Source: Pseudomonas sp. Irchel s3h14
GTDB lineage: Bacteria > Pseudomonadota > Gammaproteobacteria > Pseudomonadales > Pseudomonadaceae
Assembly: GCF_900187425.1 (NCBI RefSeq)
Contig: NZ_FYDJ01000012.1
Coordinates: forward strand, 62,001-126,000
Direction of reading: 5' to 3'
DNA length: 64,000 nt
Within the stretch, counting starts at the first letter, position 1, and each line of letters begins with the position of its first letter. The translations under genes were made by a program, and so were the position numbers. The notes under the pieces were generated by a model that did no database searches, was not told where the DNA came from, and saw only the letters and a program-made list of their open reading frames with translations. This document shows, piece after piece, positions 34,998 through 43,077 of the stretch.

Positions 34998-35109
34998 TGA
35001 TCGTTCCCATGCTCTGCGTGGGAATGCCGCCATGGACGCTCTGCGTCCGCTTTGGAAGTGACGCGGAGCGTCACGGGATGCATTCCCACGCAGAGCGTGG
35101 GAACGATCA
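34998..35109. repeat. Large palindromic repeat, TGATCGTTCCCA family, copy 3
   Basis: It is nearly identical to the element at 5143-5248, with the same outer arms, shared AATGCCGCCATGGACGCTC interior and inverted inner arms. It lies between the convergent acyl-CoA dehydrogenase and aldo-keto reductase genes. Confidence 0.9.
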
Positions 35110-35119
35110 TTGTCGTAAG

Positions 35120-36160
35120 TTACGGAGCAGGGTTCGGGTGATCCTTGTGAATCGCCTCAATCCCCTCCAGTACTTCATCCGACAGCTTCAACTCGAAGCT
35201 CGCTAAATTGCTTTCAAGCTGCTCCATCGTCGTCGCGCCAATGATGTTGCTGGTCACAAACGGCTGCTGCGTAACGAACGCCAGCGCCATTTGCGCCGGG
35301 TCCAGGCCGTGTTCACGCGCCAGTGCCACATAACGACTGCACGCTGCTTCCGATTGCGGGTTGAAATAGCGGCTGAAGCGGCTGTAGAGGCTCAAGCGGC
35401 CTTTGGGCGGACGCGCGCCACCTTCGTACTTGCCCGACAGGAAACCGAACGCCAGCGGCGAATAGGCGAGCAGGCCGCACTGTTCGCGGATGGCAATTTC
35501 TGCCAGACCGACTTCGAAGCTGCGGTTGAGCAGGTTGTACGGGTTCTGGATCGACACCGCGCGCGGCCAGCCACGGGCTTCCGCCAGGGCGAGGAAACGC
35601 ATGGTGCCCCATGGCGTTTCATTGGACAGGCCGATGTGGCGGATCTTGCCGGCCTTGACCTGCTCGTCCAGCGCTTCGAGGGTGTCCTCCAGCGGCGTGA
35701 GGTTGGCTTCGGTCTGGTGTTTGTAACCGAGTTGGCCGAAGAAATTGGTGCTGCGCTCCGGCCAATGCAGCTGGTAGAGGTCAATGTAGTCGGTCTGCAA
35801 GCGCTTGAGGCTGGCGTCCACGGCTTCGGTGATGTGCTGGCGGTTGTGTCGCAGGTTTTTGTCGCGGATGTAGTCGATGGTGTTGCCGGGGCCGGCGATC
35901 TTGCTGGCCAGGATCCAGTCGGCGCGATCACCACGGCTTTTGAAGTAATTGCCGATGTAGCGCTCGGTGGTGGCGTAGGTTTCGGCCTTGGGCGGCACCG
36001 GGTACATCTCGGCGGTATCGATGAAATTGATCCCGGCACTCTTGGCCCGTTCAATCTGGGCGAAGGCTTCAGCCTCGCTGTTTTGCTCGCCCCAGGTCAT
36101 GGTTCCGAGGCAGATGGCGCTCACGTTCAGATTGGTTCGGCCTAGCTGTCGATAGTCCAT
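35120..36160 (-). CDS. tas: NADP(H)-dependent aldo-keto reductase, Tas-like
   Basis: A 346-residue aldo-keto reductase, the same length as E. coli Tas. The catalytic Asp/Tyr region is NFIDTAEMYPVPPK, the Lys is in ILASKIAG, and the His is in YQLHWPERSTNFFG. The cofactor-binding end contains SNIIGATTMEQLESNL. Tas was found as a tyrosine-auxotrophy suppressor; its normal substrate is not known. The ATG at 36160 has AAGGAGC upstream; codons up to 36214 are unsupported. The gene is divergent from rplM. Confidence 0.88.
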   Translation of the reverse strand: MDYRQLGRTNLNVSAICLGTMTWGEQNSEAEAFAQIERAKSAGINFIDTAEMYPVPPKAETYATTERYIGNYFKSRGDRADWILASKIAGPGNTIDYIRDKNLRHNRQHITEAVDASLKRLQTDYIDLYQLHWPERSTNFFGQLGYKHQTEANLTPLEDTLEALDEQVKAGKIRHIGLSNETPWGTMRFLALAEARGWPRAVSIQNPYNLLNRSFEVGLAEIAIREQCGLLAYSPLAFGFLSGKYEGGARPPKGRLSLYSRFSRYFNPQSEAACSRYVALAREHGLDPAQMALAFVTQQPFVTSNIIGATTMEQLESNLASFELKLSDEVLEGIEAIHKDHPNPAP

Positions 36161-36330
36161 CGGGTGCTCCTTGGGCAAAACAATCATAAAAGCAGGTTGA
36201 ATTATTTTTCGCAATCTGCATAATTGCGCACCTCTTTCTGCAGTGGAAGTGATGCGCCGCCGCCGAAGAATCTTGCCGTTGAACGGACGCGCCGACCCGA
36301 GCCCCCGAAAGCGTCTGTATCCGGCTGCCT

Positions 36331-36364
36331 TTGACTTGTCAAAGTACGCACTATTCAGTAAGAT
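36331..36364 (+). promoter_or_regulatory. Candidate rplM-rpsI promoter
   Basis: TTGACT at 36331-36336 is a good -35, followed by -10-like candidates TATTCA (36352-36357, 15-base spacing) or TAAGAT (36359-36364, 22-base spacing). Neither spacing is ideal, so the exact promoter is uncertain. The remainder of 36161-36405 holds no gene. Confidence 0.4.
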
Positions 36365-36405
36365 CCGCCGTCTAATTTACAGGGCGGCCCCTGAGGCTAT
36401 AAAGA

Positions 36406-36834
36406 ATGAAAACTTTTACTGCTAAACCGGAAACAGTACAGCGCGACTGGTTTGTCGTCGACGCTGCAGGTCAGACCCTGGGTCGTCTGGCCACCGAAAT
36501 CGCGAGCCGTCTGCGTGGCAAGCATAAAGCTGAGTACACTCCTCACGTTGACACCGGCGATTACATCGTCGTTATCAATGCCGAGCAGATTCGTGTAACT
36601 GGTGCTAAAACCACCGACAAGATCTACTACTCCCACTCCGGTTTCCCGGGCGGCATCAAGTCGATCAACTTCGAAAAGCTGATCGCTAAAGCCCCTGAGC
36701 GCGTGATCGAGACCGCGGTCAAAGGCATGCTGCCTAAGAACCCGCTGGGTCGCGACATGTATCGTAAGCTGAAAGTCTATGCGGGCGCTGTACACCCTCA
36801 TACTGCTCAGCAGCCCCAAGAACTGAAGTTTTAA
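36406..36834 (+). CDS. rplM: 50S ribosomal protein L13
   Basis: A 142-residue protein with the complete bacterial L13 sequence. It begins MKTFTAKPETVQRDW and includes GQTLGRLATEIASRLRGK and the family signature around VKGMLPKNPLGRDMYRKLKVY. It is an early-assembling 23S rRNA-binding protein. It is followed 14 bases later by rpsI, the conserved rplM-rpsI operon. The length is exactly typical. Confidence 0.98.
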   Translation: MKTFTAKPETVQRDWFVVDAAGQTLGRLATEIASRLRGKHKAEYTPHVDTGDYIVVINAEQIRVTGAKTTDKIYYSHSGFPGGIKSINFEKLIAKAPERVIETAVKGMLPKNPLGRDMYRKLKVYAGAVHPHTAQQPQELKF

Positions 36835-36848
36835 CGGAATAGTTCATT

Positions 36849-37241
36849 ATGTCGGCGACTCAAAATTACGGCACTGGCCGTCGCAAGACCGCAACCGCAC
36901 GCGTTTTCCTGCGTCCGGGTACTGGTAACATCTCCATCAACAACCGCACCCTGGAAAATTTCTTCGGCCGCGAAACTGCCCGCATGGTAGTTCGTCAGCC
37001 GCTGGAACTGACTGAGACTGTCGAGAAATTCGACATCTACGTCACCGTGATCGGTGGTGGTGTAAGTGGTCAAGCTGGCGCAATCCGCCACGGTATCACT
37101 CGCGCACTGATGCAGTACGACGAAACCCTGCGTGGCGCTCTGCGCAAAGCTGGCTTCGTTACTCGCGATGCACGTGAAGTTGAACGTAAGAAAGTTGGTC
37201 TGCGTAAAGCGCGTAAGCGTCCGCAGTACTCGAAGCGTTAA
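36849..37241 (+). CDS. rpsI: 30S ribosomal protein S9
   Basis: A 130-residue protein with the complete S9 sequence, including YGTGRRKTATARVFLRPG near the N-terminus and the C-terminal tail KKVGLRKARKRPQYSKR. Its C-terminal Lys-Arg reaches toward the P-site tRNA. It is co-transcribed with rplM and followed by a terminator. Confidence 0.98.
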   Translation: MSATQNYGTGRRKTATARVFLRPGTGNISINNRTLENFFGRETARMVVRQPLELTETVEKFDIYVTVIGGGVSGQAGAIRHGITRALMQYDETLRGALRKAGFVTRDAREVERKKVGLRKARKRPQYSKR

Positions 37242-37261
37242 TTCGCTTTTACGTTCAAAAA

Positions 37262-37298
37262 GAACGCCCAGTTTCCTCGCGAAGCTGGGCGTTTTTTT
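37262..37298 (+). terminator. Rho-independent terminator of rplM-rpsI
   Basis: AACGCCCAG(TTTCCTCGCGAAG)CTGGGCGTT followed by seven T. The 37299-37508 gap after it is the petA upstream region; no gene is seen in it. Confidence 0.93.
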
Positions 37299-37508
37299 AT
37301 GGGCGCGATTTATCAAAGAATTGCTCTGTGACAACTTGCCACAGCCGTAGAAGCCCTATACTGCAAGGCTTGGCAGTGGAGCCCCTCGGTAATTACCTTG
37401 TCAGAATTGGGGCTTTTCATTACCATTCGGCAAAATTTTTATAAGTTCAGATTTTTACTTAGTAGACGCCTGATTTAACAGGCCACAAAGCTGATGGGAG
37501 AGGACTGA

Positions 37509-38102
37509 ATGAGCAATGACGGCGTGAATGCAGGCCGGCGTCGCTTCTTGGTAGCAGCCACATCCGTGGTGGGTGCTGCAGGAGCGGTGGGGGCTGCGGT
37601 CCCGTTCGTGGGGTCATGGTTTCCCAGTGCCAAGGCGAAAGCCGCAGGTGCACCGGTGAAGGTGAATGTCAGCAAAATCGAGCCAGGCCAGCAGATGATT
37701 GCTGAGTGGCGCGGTCAGCCGGTGTTCATTGTCCGCCGTACTGAGGAAATCCTGGGGAATCTGAAAAAGATCGAGGGCCAGCTGTCTGACCCGACCTCCA
37801 AGAACTCGACACAACCGACTTATGTCGACCCGGAAACGCGTTCGATCAAGCCAGAGGTTCTGCTGCTGATCGGTATCTGCACGCACCTGGGTTGCTCGCC
37901 GACCTTCCGTCCAGAAGTGGCACCTGCGGATCTGGGCAAGGACTGGGTAGGTGGTTATTTCTGCCCTTGCCACGGTTCCCACTACGATCTGGCTGGCCGC
38001 GTCTACAAGTCGCAACCTGCGCCTTTGAACCTGCCAGTTCCCCCGCATTCCTATGAGACCGATGACATCATTGTCATTGGCGTCGATACGGAGAAAGCGT
38101 GA
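37509..38102 (+). CDS. petA: Ubiquinol-cytochrome c reductase iron-sulfur subunit (Rieske)
   Basis: A 197-residue Rieske protein of the bc1 complex. A twin-arginine-type start (GRRRFL, 9-14) precedes a hydrophobic anchor (about 15-37). The cluster motifs CTHLGC (124-129) and CPCHGSH (152-158) give ligands Cys124, His126, Cys152 and His155 and the disulfide Cys129-Cys154. It transfers electrons from ubiquinol to cytochrome c1 at the periplasmic face. Its stop overlaps the petB start (TGATG). Confidence 0.97.
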   Translation: MSNDGVNAGRRRFLVAATSVVGAAGAVGAAVPFVGSWFPSAKAKAAGAPVKVNVSKIEPGQQMIAEWRGQPVFIVRRTEEILGNLKKIEGQLSDPTSKNSTQPTYVDPETRSIKPEVLLLIGICTHLGCSPTFRPEVAPADLGKDWVGGYFCPCHGSHYDLAGRVYKSQPAPLNLPVPPHSYETDDIIVIGVDTEKA

Positions 38103-39313
38103 TGAGCAAGTTCATGGATTGGGTTGATGCGCGCTTTCCCGCGACCAAAATGTGGGAAGACCATCTCAGCAAGTACTACGCCCCGAAGAACTTCAACTTC
38201 TTCTATTTCTTTGGTTCCCTCGCGCTGCTCGTTCTGGTCAACCAGATCGTTACCGGTGTCTGGCTGACCATGAGCTACACCCCGTCGGCGGAAGAGGCAT
38301 TTGCTTCCGTCGAATACATCATGCGCGACGTCGAGTACGGCTCGATCCTACGTCTGCTGCACTCCACCGGCGCCTCGGCGTTCTTCATCGTGGTCTATCT
38401 GCACATGTTCCGTGGCTTGCTCTACGGTTCGTACCAGAAGCCGCGTGAGCTGGTGTGGGTCTTCGGTATGCTGATCTATCTGGCGCTGATGGCTGAAGCC
38501 TTCATGGGTTACCTGCTGCCGTGGGGTCAGATGTCCTACTGGGGGGCCCAGGTGATCATCTCGCTGTTCGGTGCGATCCCGGTCATCGGCAACGATCTGA
38601 CTCAGTGGATCCGTGGTGACTACCTGATTTCCGGTATCACCCTGAACCGCTTCTTCGCCCTGCACGTTGTGGCCTTGCCGATCGTGATCCTCGGGCTGGT
38701 GGTGCTGCACGTTCTGGCGCTGCACGAAGTCGGGTCGAACAACCCGGACGGCGTGGACATCAAGAAATACAAAGACGAAAACGGCGTACCGCTGGACGGC
38801 ATTGCCTTCCACCCGTACTACACCGTGAAAGATATCGTCGGCGTGGTGGTGTTCCTGTTTATCTTCTGCTCGATCGTGTTCTTCTTCCCGGAAATGGGCG
38901 GCTACTTCCTCGAGAAGCCGAACTTTGAAGTGGCGAACGCCTTCAAGACGCCAGAGCACATCGCTCCGGTCTGGTACTTCACCCCGTTCTACGCGATTCT
39001 GCGGGCGATTCCGGACAAGCTCCTGGGCGTTATCGCCATGGGCGCGGCTATCGCTGTGCTGTTCGTCCTGCCATGGCTCGATCGTAGTCCGGTCAAGTCG
39101 ATGCGCTACAAAGGCTGGATGAGCAAGATCTGGCTCTGGGTGTTCTGCATCTCGTTCGTGATCCTGGGCGTGCTGGGCGTATTGGCTCCAACTCCAGGCC
39201 GTACGTTGCTGTCGCAGGTATGTACCTTCCTGTACTTCGCCTACTTCATTCTGATGCCGTTCTACACCAGGCTCGAGAAGACCAAACCGGTTCCGGAAAG
39301 GGTGACTGGCTGA
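38102..39313 (+). CDS. petB: Cytochrome b of the bc1 complex
   Basis: A 403-residue integral membrane subunit with eight or more helices that carries both b hemes and the quinol sites. The conserved GWGQMSYWGA-type segment appears as LPWGQMSYWGAQV. Other conserved blocks are heme-ligand histidines in HMFRGLLYGSY and FALHVVALP, and PEHIAPVWYFTPFYAILRAIP at the Qo region (the PEWY motif appears as PVWY). ATG at 38102 overlaps the petA stop; a GTG at 38099 is also in frame. It overlaps petC at its end. Confidence 0.97.
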   Translation: MSKFMDWVDARFPATKMWEDHLSKYYAPKNFNFFYFFGSLALLVLVNQIVTGVWLTMSYTPSAEEAFASVEYIMRDVEYGSILRLLHSTGASAFFIVVYLHMFRGLLYGSYQKPRELVWVFGMLIYLALMAEAFMGYLLPWGQMSYWGAQVIISLFGAIPVIGNDLTQWIRGDYLISGITLNRFFALHVVALPIVILGLVVLHVLALHEVGSNNPDGVDIKKYKDENGVPLDGIAFHPYYTVKDIVGVVVFLFIFCSIVFFFPEMGGYFLEKPNFEVANAFKTPEHIAPVWYFTPFYAILRAIPDKLLGVIAMGAAIAVLFVLPWLDRSPVKSMRYKGWMSKIWLWVFCISFVILGVLGVLAPTPGRTLLSQVCTFLYFAYFILMPFYTRLEKTKPVPERVTG

Positions 39314-40095
39314 TGAAAAAGCTATTTGCTGTACTGATTCTTGCGGCGATGCCTGTGTTCTCGTTCGCCTCGACAGCTGGCGCTCCCGAGTTGGAAAAGG
39401 TCGATATCGACGTCTCCGACAAAGCGGCCATGCAGGACGGCGCACGTACGTTCGCCAACTATTGCATGGGCTGCCACAGCGCCAAGTTCCAGCGCTACGA
39501 GCGTGTGGCCGATGATCTGGGCATTCCTCATGAGCTGATGCTTGAGAAGCTGGTGTTCACCGGCGCCAAGATTGGCGACCACATGAGCATCGGCATGCAG
39601 CCGGCTGACGCCAAGACCTGGTTCGGTGCGGCGCCGCCCGACCTGACCCTGGTCGCCCGCGTTCGTGGCACTGACTGGCTCTACGGTTACCTGAAGTCTT
39701 TCTACGAAGACCCATCGCGTCCTTGGGGCGTGAACAACAAGGTGTTCCCGAACGTCGGGATGCCTAACGTTCTGGTCGGCCTGCAGGGTCGTCAGGTGGT
39801 AGGCTGTAAACAAGTTCAAATCGTCGAAGACGGCAAGAAGCAATACGATCCGCTGACGGGCACGGCTTTGACTCATGAAGCCTGCGACCAGCTGACCGTG
39901 CTGCCGAAAACCGGCACGCTGAACGAAGAGCAGTTCGACGAGAAGGTCAAGAATCTGGTGACCTTCCTGGCCTACTCGGCCAACCCGGTGAAGCTGCAGC
40001 ATCAGCGCATCGGTACCTATGTGTTGCTGTACCTGGCGTTCTTCTTCGTATTCGCATACTTGCTCAAGCGTGAATACTGGAAAGACGTCCATTGA
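39313..40095 (+). CDS. petC: Cytochrome c1
   Basis: A 260-residue c-type cytochrome. A signal peptide (1-19) is followed by the heme-binding CMGCH (51-55), a downstream Met-rich segment (SIGMQPADAKTW) for the axial Met, and a C-terminal membrane anchor (about 240-255). It accepts electrons from the Rieske protein. ATG at 39313 overlaps the petB stop. The frame reads open upstream inside petB, but the signal peptide fixes this start. Confidence 0.97.
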   Translation: MKKLFAVLILAAMPVFSFASTAGAPELEKVDIDVSDKAAMQDGARTFANYCMGCHSAKFQRYERVADDLGIPHELMLEKLVFTGAKIGDHMSIGMQPADAKTWFGAAPPDLTLVARVRGTDWLYGYLKSFYEDPSRPWGVNNKVFPNVGMPNVLVGLQGRQVVGCKQVQIVEDGKKQYDPLTGTALTHEACDQLTVLPKTGTLNEEQFDEKVKNLVTFLAYSANPVKLQHQRIGTYVLLYLAFFFVFAYLLKREYWKDVH

Positions 40096-40119
40096 TATTG
40101 CTGTAAAATTGCTGTCAAT

Positions 40120-40206
40120 CGCGCGCGCCCAAGGGCGTCTCTGAAGGTGTAACGAGCCTGGTGATCCAGGCGTTACGAGAGGCGCCCTCTGGGCGCGCGC
40201 GTTTTT
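40120..40206 (+). terminator. Long nested hairpin with T-run between petC and sspA
   Basis: CGCGCGCGCCCA pairs with TGGGCGCGCGCG at the base. AGGGCGTCTC pairs imperfectly with GAGGCGCCCT, then GTAACG with CGTTAC, then GCCTG with CAGGC, ending in TTTTT. The whole reads as one roughly 80-base stem-loop. It ends the pet transcript; it could also be a leader element of sspA. Confidence 0.8.
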
Positions 40207-40243
40207 CCGTTTCCGATAATTTCAACAAGCGAGGAGGACCGCC

Positions 40244-40861
40244 ATGGGCGTGACCAATCGGTTGGCCTGTTACTCCGACCCCGCCGACCACTATTCCCAC
40301 CGAGTGCGTATCGTACTTGCAGAGAAGGGTGTCAGCGCCGAGATCATTTACGTGGAAGCTGGTCGCCAGCCGCCTAAACTGATTGAAGTGAACCCTTACG
40401 GCAGCTTGCCCACCCTGGTCGATCGTGACCTGGCGTTGTGGGAGTCGACCGTGGTGATGGAATATCTGGATGAGCGTTACCCGCACCCGCCTTTACTGCC
40501 GGTTTATCCAGTGGCGCGTGCCAACAGCCGTCTGCTGATTCATCGTATTCAGCGTGACTGGTGTGGTCTGGTGGATCTGATCCTGGATTCCCGGTCCAAG
40601 GAAGCAGCCCGTGTCGTGGCTCGGAAAGAGCTGCGCGAAAGCCTGACCGGCGTGTCGCCGTTGTTCGCCGACAAGCCGTTTTTCCTCAGTGAGGAACAAA
40701 GTCTGGTGGATTGCTGCCTATTACCAATACTCTGGCGATTGCCGATTCTGGGTATAGAACTGCCGCGGCCTGCCAAGCCGCTGCTTGATTACATGGAGCG
40801 CTCGTTTGCGCGTGAGGCTTTCCAGGCGAGTCTGTCTGGTGTCGAACGCGATATGCGCTAA
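40244..40861 (+). CDS. sspA: Stringent starvation protein A
   Basis: A 205-residue GST-fold protein. The N-terminal thioredoxin-like half includes CYSDPADHYSHRVRIVLAEKG and the cis-Pro loop NPYGSLPTLVDRDLALWES; an all-helical C-terminal half follows. SspA binds sigma70 RNA polymerase and alters promoter choice in stress and virulence; it does not act as a glutathione transferase. GAGGAGG precedes the ATG. sspB follows after 16 bases, as in other gammaproteobacteria. Confidence 0.95.
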   Translation: MGVTNRLACYSDPADHYSHRVRIVLAEKGVSAEIIYVEAGRQPPKLIEVNPYGSLPTLVDRDLALWESTVVMEYLDERYPHPPLLPVYPVARANSRLLIHRIQRDWCGLVDLILDSRSKEAARVVARKELRESLTGVSPLFADKPFFLSEEQSLVDCCLLPILWRLPILGIELPRPAKPLLDYMERSFAREAFQASLSGVERDMR

Positions 40862-40877
40862 GGCTTAAGGAGCCGCT

Positions 40878-41291
40878 ATGAACTCCAGTCGACCTTATCT
40901 GGTCCGCGCGCTCTACGAGTGGATTGTGGACAACGATTGCACCCCGCACATGCTGGTCAATTCCGAGTATCCGTCGGTGCAGGTGCCTCAGGGTTTTGCC
41001 AGTGACGGACAGATTGTCCTGAACGTATCGCCGGCAGCCGTGCGTCATCTGCACATGGACAACGAAGCGGTCAGCTTCGAAGGGCGCTTCGGTGGCGTGC
41101 CGCACACCCTGTTCGTGCCTATCGCATCGATCCTGGGCATCTACGCCCGGGAGAACGGTCAGGGCATGGTGTTTGATCTGGAATCGCCTATGGAAGACGA
41201 GGAAGAGATCGAGCCGGATGACGATATTCCGCCACCCGACAGCGAGCCGCCGCGTCCCAGCGGTCGACCGAGTTTGAAGGTGGTGAAGTAA
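40878..41291 (+). CDS. sspB: ClpXP adaptor SspB
   Basis: A 137-residue adaptor that delivers ssrA-tagged proteins to ClpXP. The N-terminal domain (about 1-110) begins SRPYLVRALYEWIVDN, with LNVSPAAVRHL and the substrate groove. A flexible acidic and proline-rich linker follows (EDEEEIEPDDDIPPP). The C-terminal ClpX-binding tail ends RPSLKVVK. It is co-transcribed with sspA, and a terminator follows. Confidence 0.96.
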   Translation: MNSSRPYLVRALYEWIVDNDCTPHMLVNSEYPSVQVPQGFASDGQIVLNVSPAAVRHLHMDNEAVSFEGRFGGVPHTLFVPIASILGIYARENGQGMVFDLESPMEDEEEIEPDDDIPPPDSEPPRPSGRPSLKVVK

Positions 41292-41328
41292 TAAAAAAGG
41301 CGATCCGCAAGGATCGCCTTTTTTATTA
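41289..41328 (+). terminator. Rho-independent terminator of sspAB
   Basis: TAATAAAAAAGGCGATCC pairs with GGATCGCCTTTTTTATTA around GCAA. The long A/T arms suggest bidirectional use. Confidence 0.95.
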
Positions 41329-41330
41329 CG

Positions 41331-41399
41331 TGTAGGAGCACGGCTTGCCGGCGATGGCGATCTTGAAGGCGCTATCGCCAGCAAGCTGTGCTCCTACGG
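41331..41399. repeat. REP-like inverted pair
   Basis: TGTAGGAGCACGGCTTGCCGGCGATGG faces its imperfect complement ending CAAGCTGTGCTCCTACGG. This is the GTAGGAGC-type REP variant of fluorescent pseudomonads. A partial related piece follows to about 41435. Confidence 0.8.
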
Positions 41400-41441
41400 G
41401 TCAATGGCGATCTCAAGAGTGCCATCACCGGTAAGCAAGTA

Positions 41442-42020
41442 TCAGTCGATGTACTCGAACAGTTTCACGATCTTCTGCACCCCGGAAACGCCTTGCACCA
41501 GGTTGGTGGCTTGGGCAGCTTCCTGCTTGGTCAGCAGGCCCAGCAGGTAGACGATGCCGTTCTCGGTGACAACCTTGATGCGCGAGCCCGGAATGTTCGG
41601 ATCGGTGAGCATCTGGGTCTTGATCTTGGAGGTCAGCCAGGTGTCGTTCTGGCGGGCAAGGAAGCCGGAAGGTGGCAGGACTTGCAGTTCGTTGTGGACT
41701 GTCTTCACCCGCTGAACAGCCGCAGCGGCCTGTTCGGCCTTGGCCTTGAGGTCGGCACGCGGGGTTTGCCCGGCGAGCAGCACGACACCGTTGAAGCTGG
41801 TGACGACGATGTGTGAGTCGTTGTCCAGGGCAGGATCGGCCTTGGCGATGTTCACGCCGACCTTGGTGTCGATCAGAGAGTCGTCGATCTTACTGCCGAA
41901 GGTGCGGGTGCCGCGGTCATCTTCAATCGGTGCTTCACGGCTGGCGTTAACCACCGAGGTGCAGCCGCTGATGCCGAGGCACAGGGTCAAGGCCAGAAGG
42001 CCTAGGCGATTAGGGGTCAT
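41442..42020 (-). CDS. dolP: BON-domain outer-membrane lipoprotein (DolP/YraP)
   Basis: A 192-residue lipoprotein. The lipobox ends at Cys20 (LGISGC). Two BON domains follow (about 45-110 and 122-190), containing VTSFNGVVLLAGQTP and VVTENGIVYLLGLLTKQE. DolP in E. coli binds anionic phospholipid and supports outer-membrane integrity at the division site. It is the last gene of the lpoA-yraN-gmhA-dolP run and overlaps gmhA by ATGA. Confidence 0.93.
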   Translation of the reverse strand: MTPNRLGLLALTLCLGISGCTSVVNASREAPIEDDRGTRTFGSKIDDSLIDTKVGVNIAKADPALDNDSHIVVTSFNGVVLLAGQTPRADLKAKAEQAAAAVQRVKTVHNELQVLPPSGFLARQNDTWLTSKIKTQMLTDPNIPGSRIKVVTENGIVYLLGLLTKQEAAQATNLVQGVSGVQKIVKLFEYID

Positions 42021-42610
42021 TCTTCACTCCCGAACAGTTGGCTGTCGATCAAATCGCAAAGGCAATGGATCGCCAGCAGGTGGACTTCCTGAATACGTGC
42101 GGTGACGTTGGCCGGTACGCGAATCTCGACGTCCTCGGGCAATAGCAGCGACGCCATGCCGCCGCCATCGCGACCGGTCAATGCTACGACAATCATTTCG
42201 CGATCATGTGCGGCCTGGATCGCTTGAATAATGTTTGCCGAGTTGCCGCTGGTGGAAATCGCCAGCAATACGTCACCCGGCTGGCCGAGGGCGCGGATCT
42301 GTTTGGAGAAGATTTCGTTGTAGCTGTAGTCGTTGGCGATCGAGGTGATCGTCGAGCTGTCGGTGGTCAGCGCAATCGCTGGCAGGCTCGGACGCTCGCG
42401 CTCGAAACGGTTGAGCAGCTCGGACGAGAAGTGCTGGGCATCACCGGCAGAGCCGCCGTTGCCGCAGGACAGCATTTTGCCTTCGTTGAGCAGGGCGTTG
42501 ACCATCACTTGGCTGGCTTGCTCGATGTGCGGTGCAAGTACGTCCATCGCCATTTGCTTGGTATCGATACTGGCCTGAAAAAGCTGGCGAATTCGGGATT
42601 GCATGTCCAT
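42017..42610 (-). CDS. gmhA: Phosphoheptose isomerase / DiaA-type SIS protein
   Basis: A 197-residue SIS-domain protein. CGNGGSAGDAQHFSSELLNRF and ISTSGNSANIIQA are the sugar-phosphate-binding blocks, and QEVHLLAIHCLCDLID carries the catalytic His region. GmhA makes D-glycero-D-manno-heptose 7-phosphate for LPS core. In E. coli the gene in this place is diaA, a DnaA partner with the same fold, so a DiaA role is the alternative; retained Glu and His residues favour GmhA. The ATG at 42610 is used; the frame runs upstream to 42805 without support. Confidence 0.88.
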   Translation of the reverse strand: MDMQSRIRQLFQASIDTKQMAMDVLAPHIEQASQVMVNALLNEGKMLSCGNGGSAGDAQHFSSELLNRFERERPSLPAIALTTDSSTITSIANDYSYNEIFSKQIRALGQPGDVLLAISTSGNSANIIQAIQAAHDREMIVVALTGRDGGGMASLLLPEDVEIRVPANVTARIQEVHLLAIHCLCDLIDSQLFGSEE

Positions 42611-42714
42611 CTGTGTGACCTTAATTAGCGCGGCTACTCGGCACATGAATGTGCAGCCCGCAAAGCAAAGAGCAAAAGTGTTGGGTGAAAGTGTCCGGTT
42701 CGGGGTGCTCGCGA

Positions 42715-43077
42715 TCAACTGTCGAAGGCATTCTGCAACCAGTTCAACTGATCGAGGTTGCTGTCGATGGCAACCACGTCGAAACGGCAAGGGGAATTGG
42801 CCCAACGCGACTCGCGCTGAAGAAAATACTGCGCGGCAAAAATCAGTTTCTGCCGTTTGCGCTCATCAATGCTATCGAGCGCGCCACCCCATTGAGTGTT
42901 TTTTCTGTAGCGGACTTCAACGAATACTACTGTATCGCCATCAAGCATGACCAGATCAAGCTCACCGCGTTTACACAACCAGTTCTGCGCCAGCAGGCGC
43001 AGACCTTGTTGTTGAAGATGCTCGAGCGCATGGCGCTCGGCATCTTTACCGCTTTGCTGGCGTGATCTGTCGGGCAT
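42715..43077 (-). CDS. yraN: UPF0102 (YraN) family nuclease-like protein
   Basis: A 120-residue protein with the Endonuclease-III-like/Holliday-resolvase-like fold of the YraN family: GKDAERHALEHLQQQGLRLLAQNW, then RGELDLVMLDGDTVVFVEVRYR, carrying the ELD and VEVR residues of the predicted metal site. Its function is unproven. ATG at 43077 overlaps the lpoA stop by one base, showing tight coupling. Length is normal. Confidence 0.93.
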   Translation of the reverse strand: MPDRSRQQSGKDAERHALEHLQQQGLRLLAQNWLCKRGELDLVMLDGDTVVFVEVRYRKNTQWGGALDSIDERKRQKLIFAAQYFLQRESRWANSPCRFDVVAIDSNLDQLNWLQNAFDS

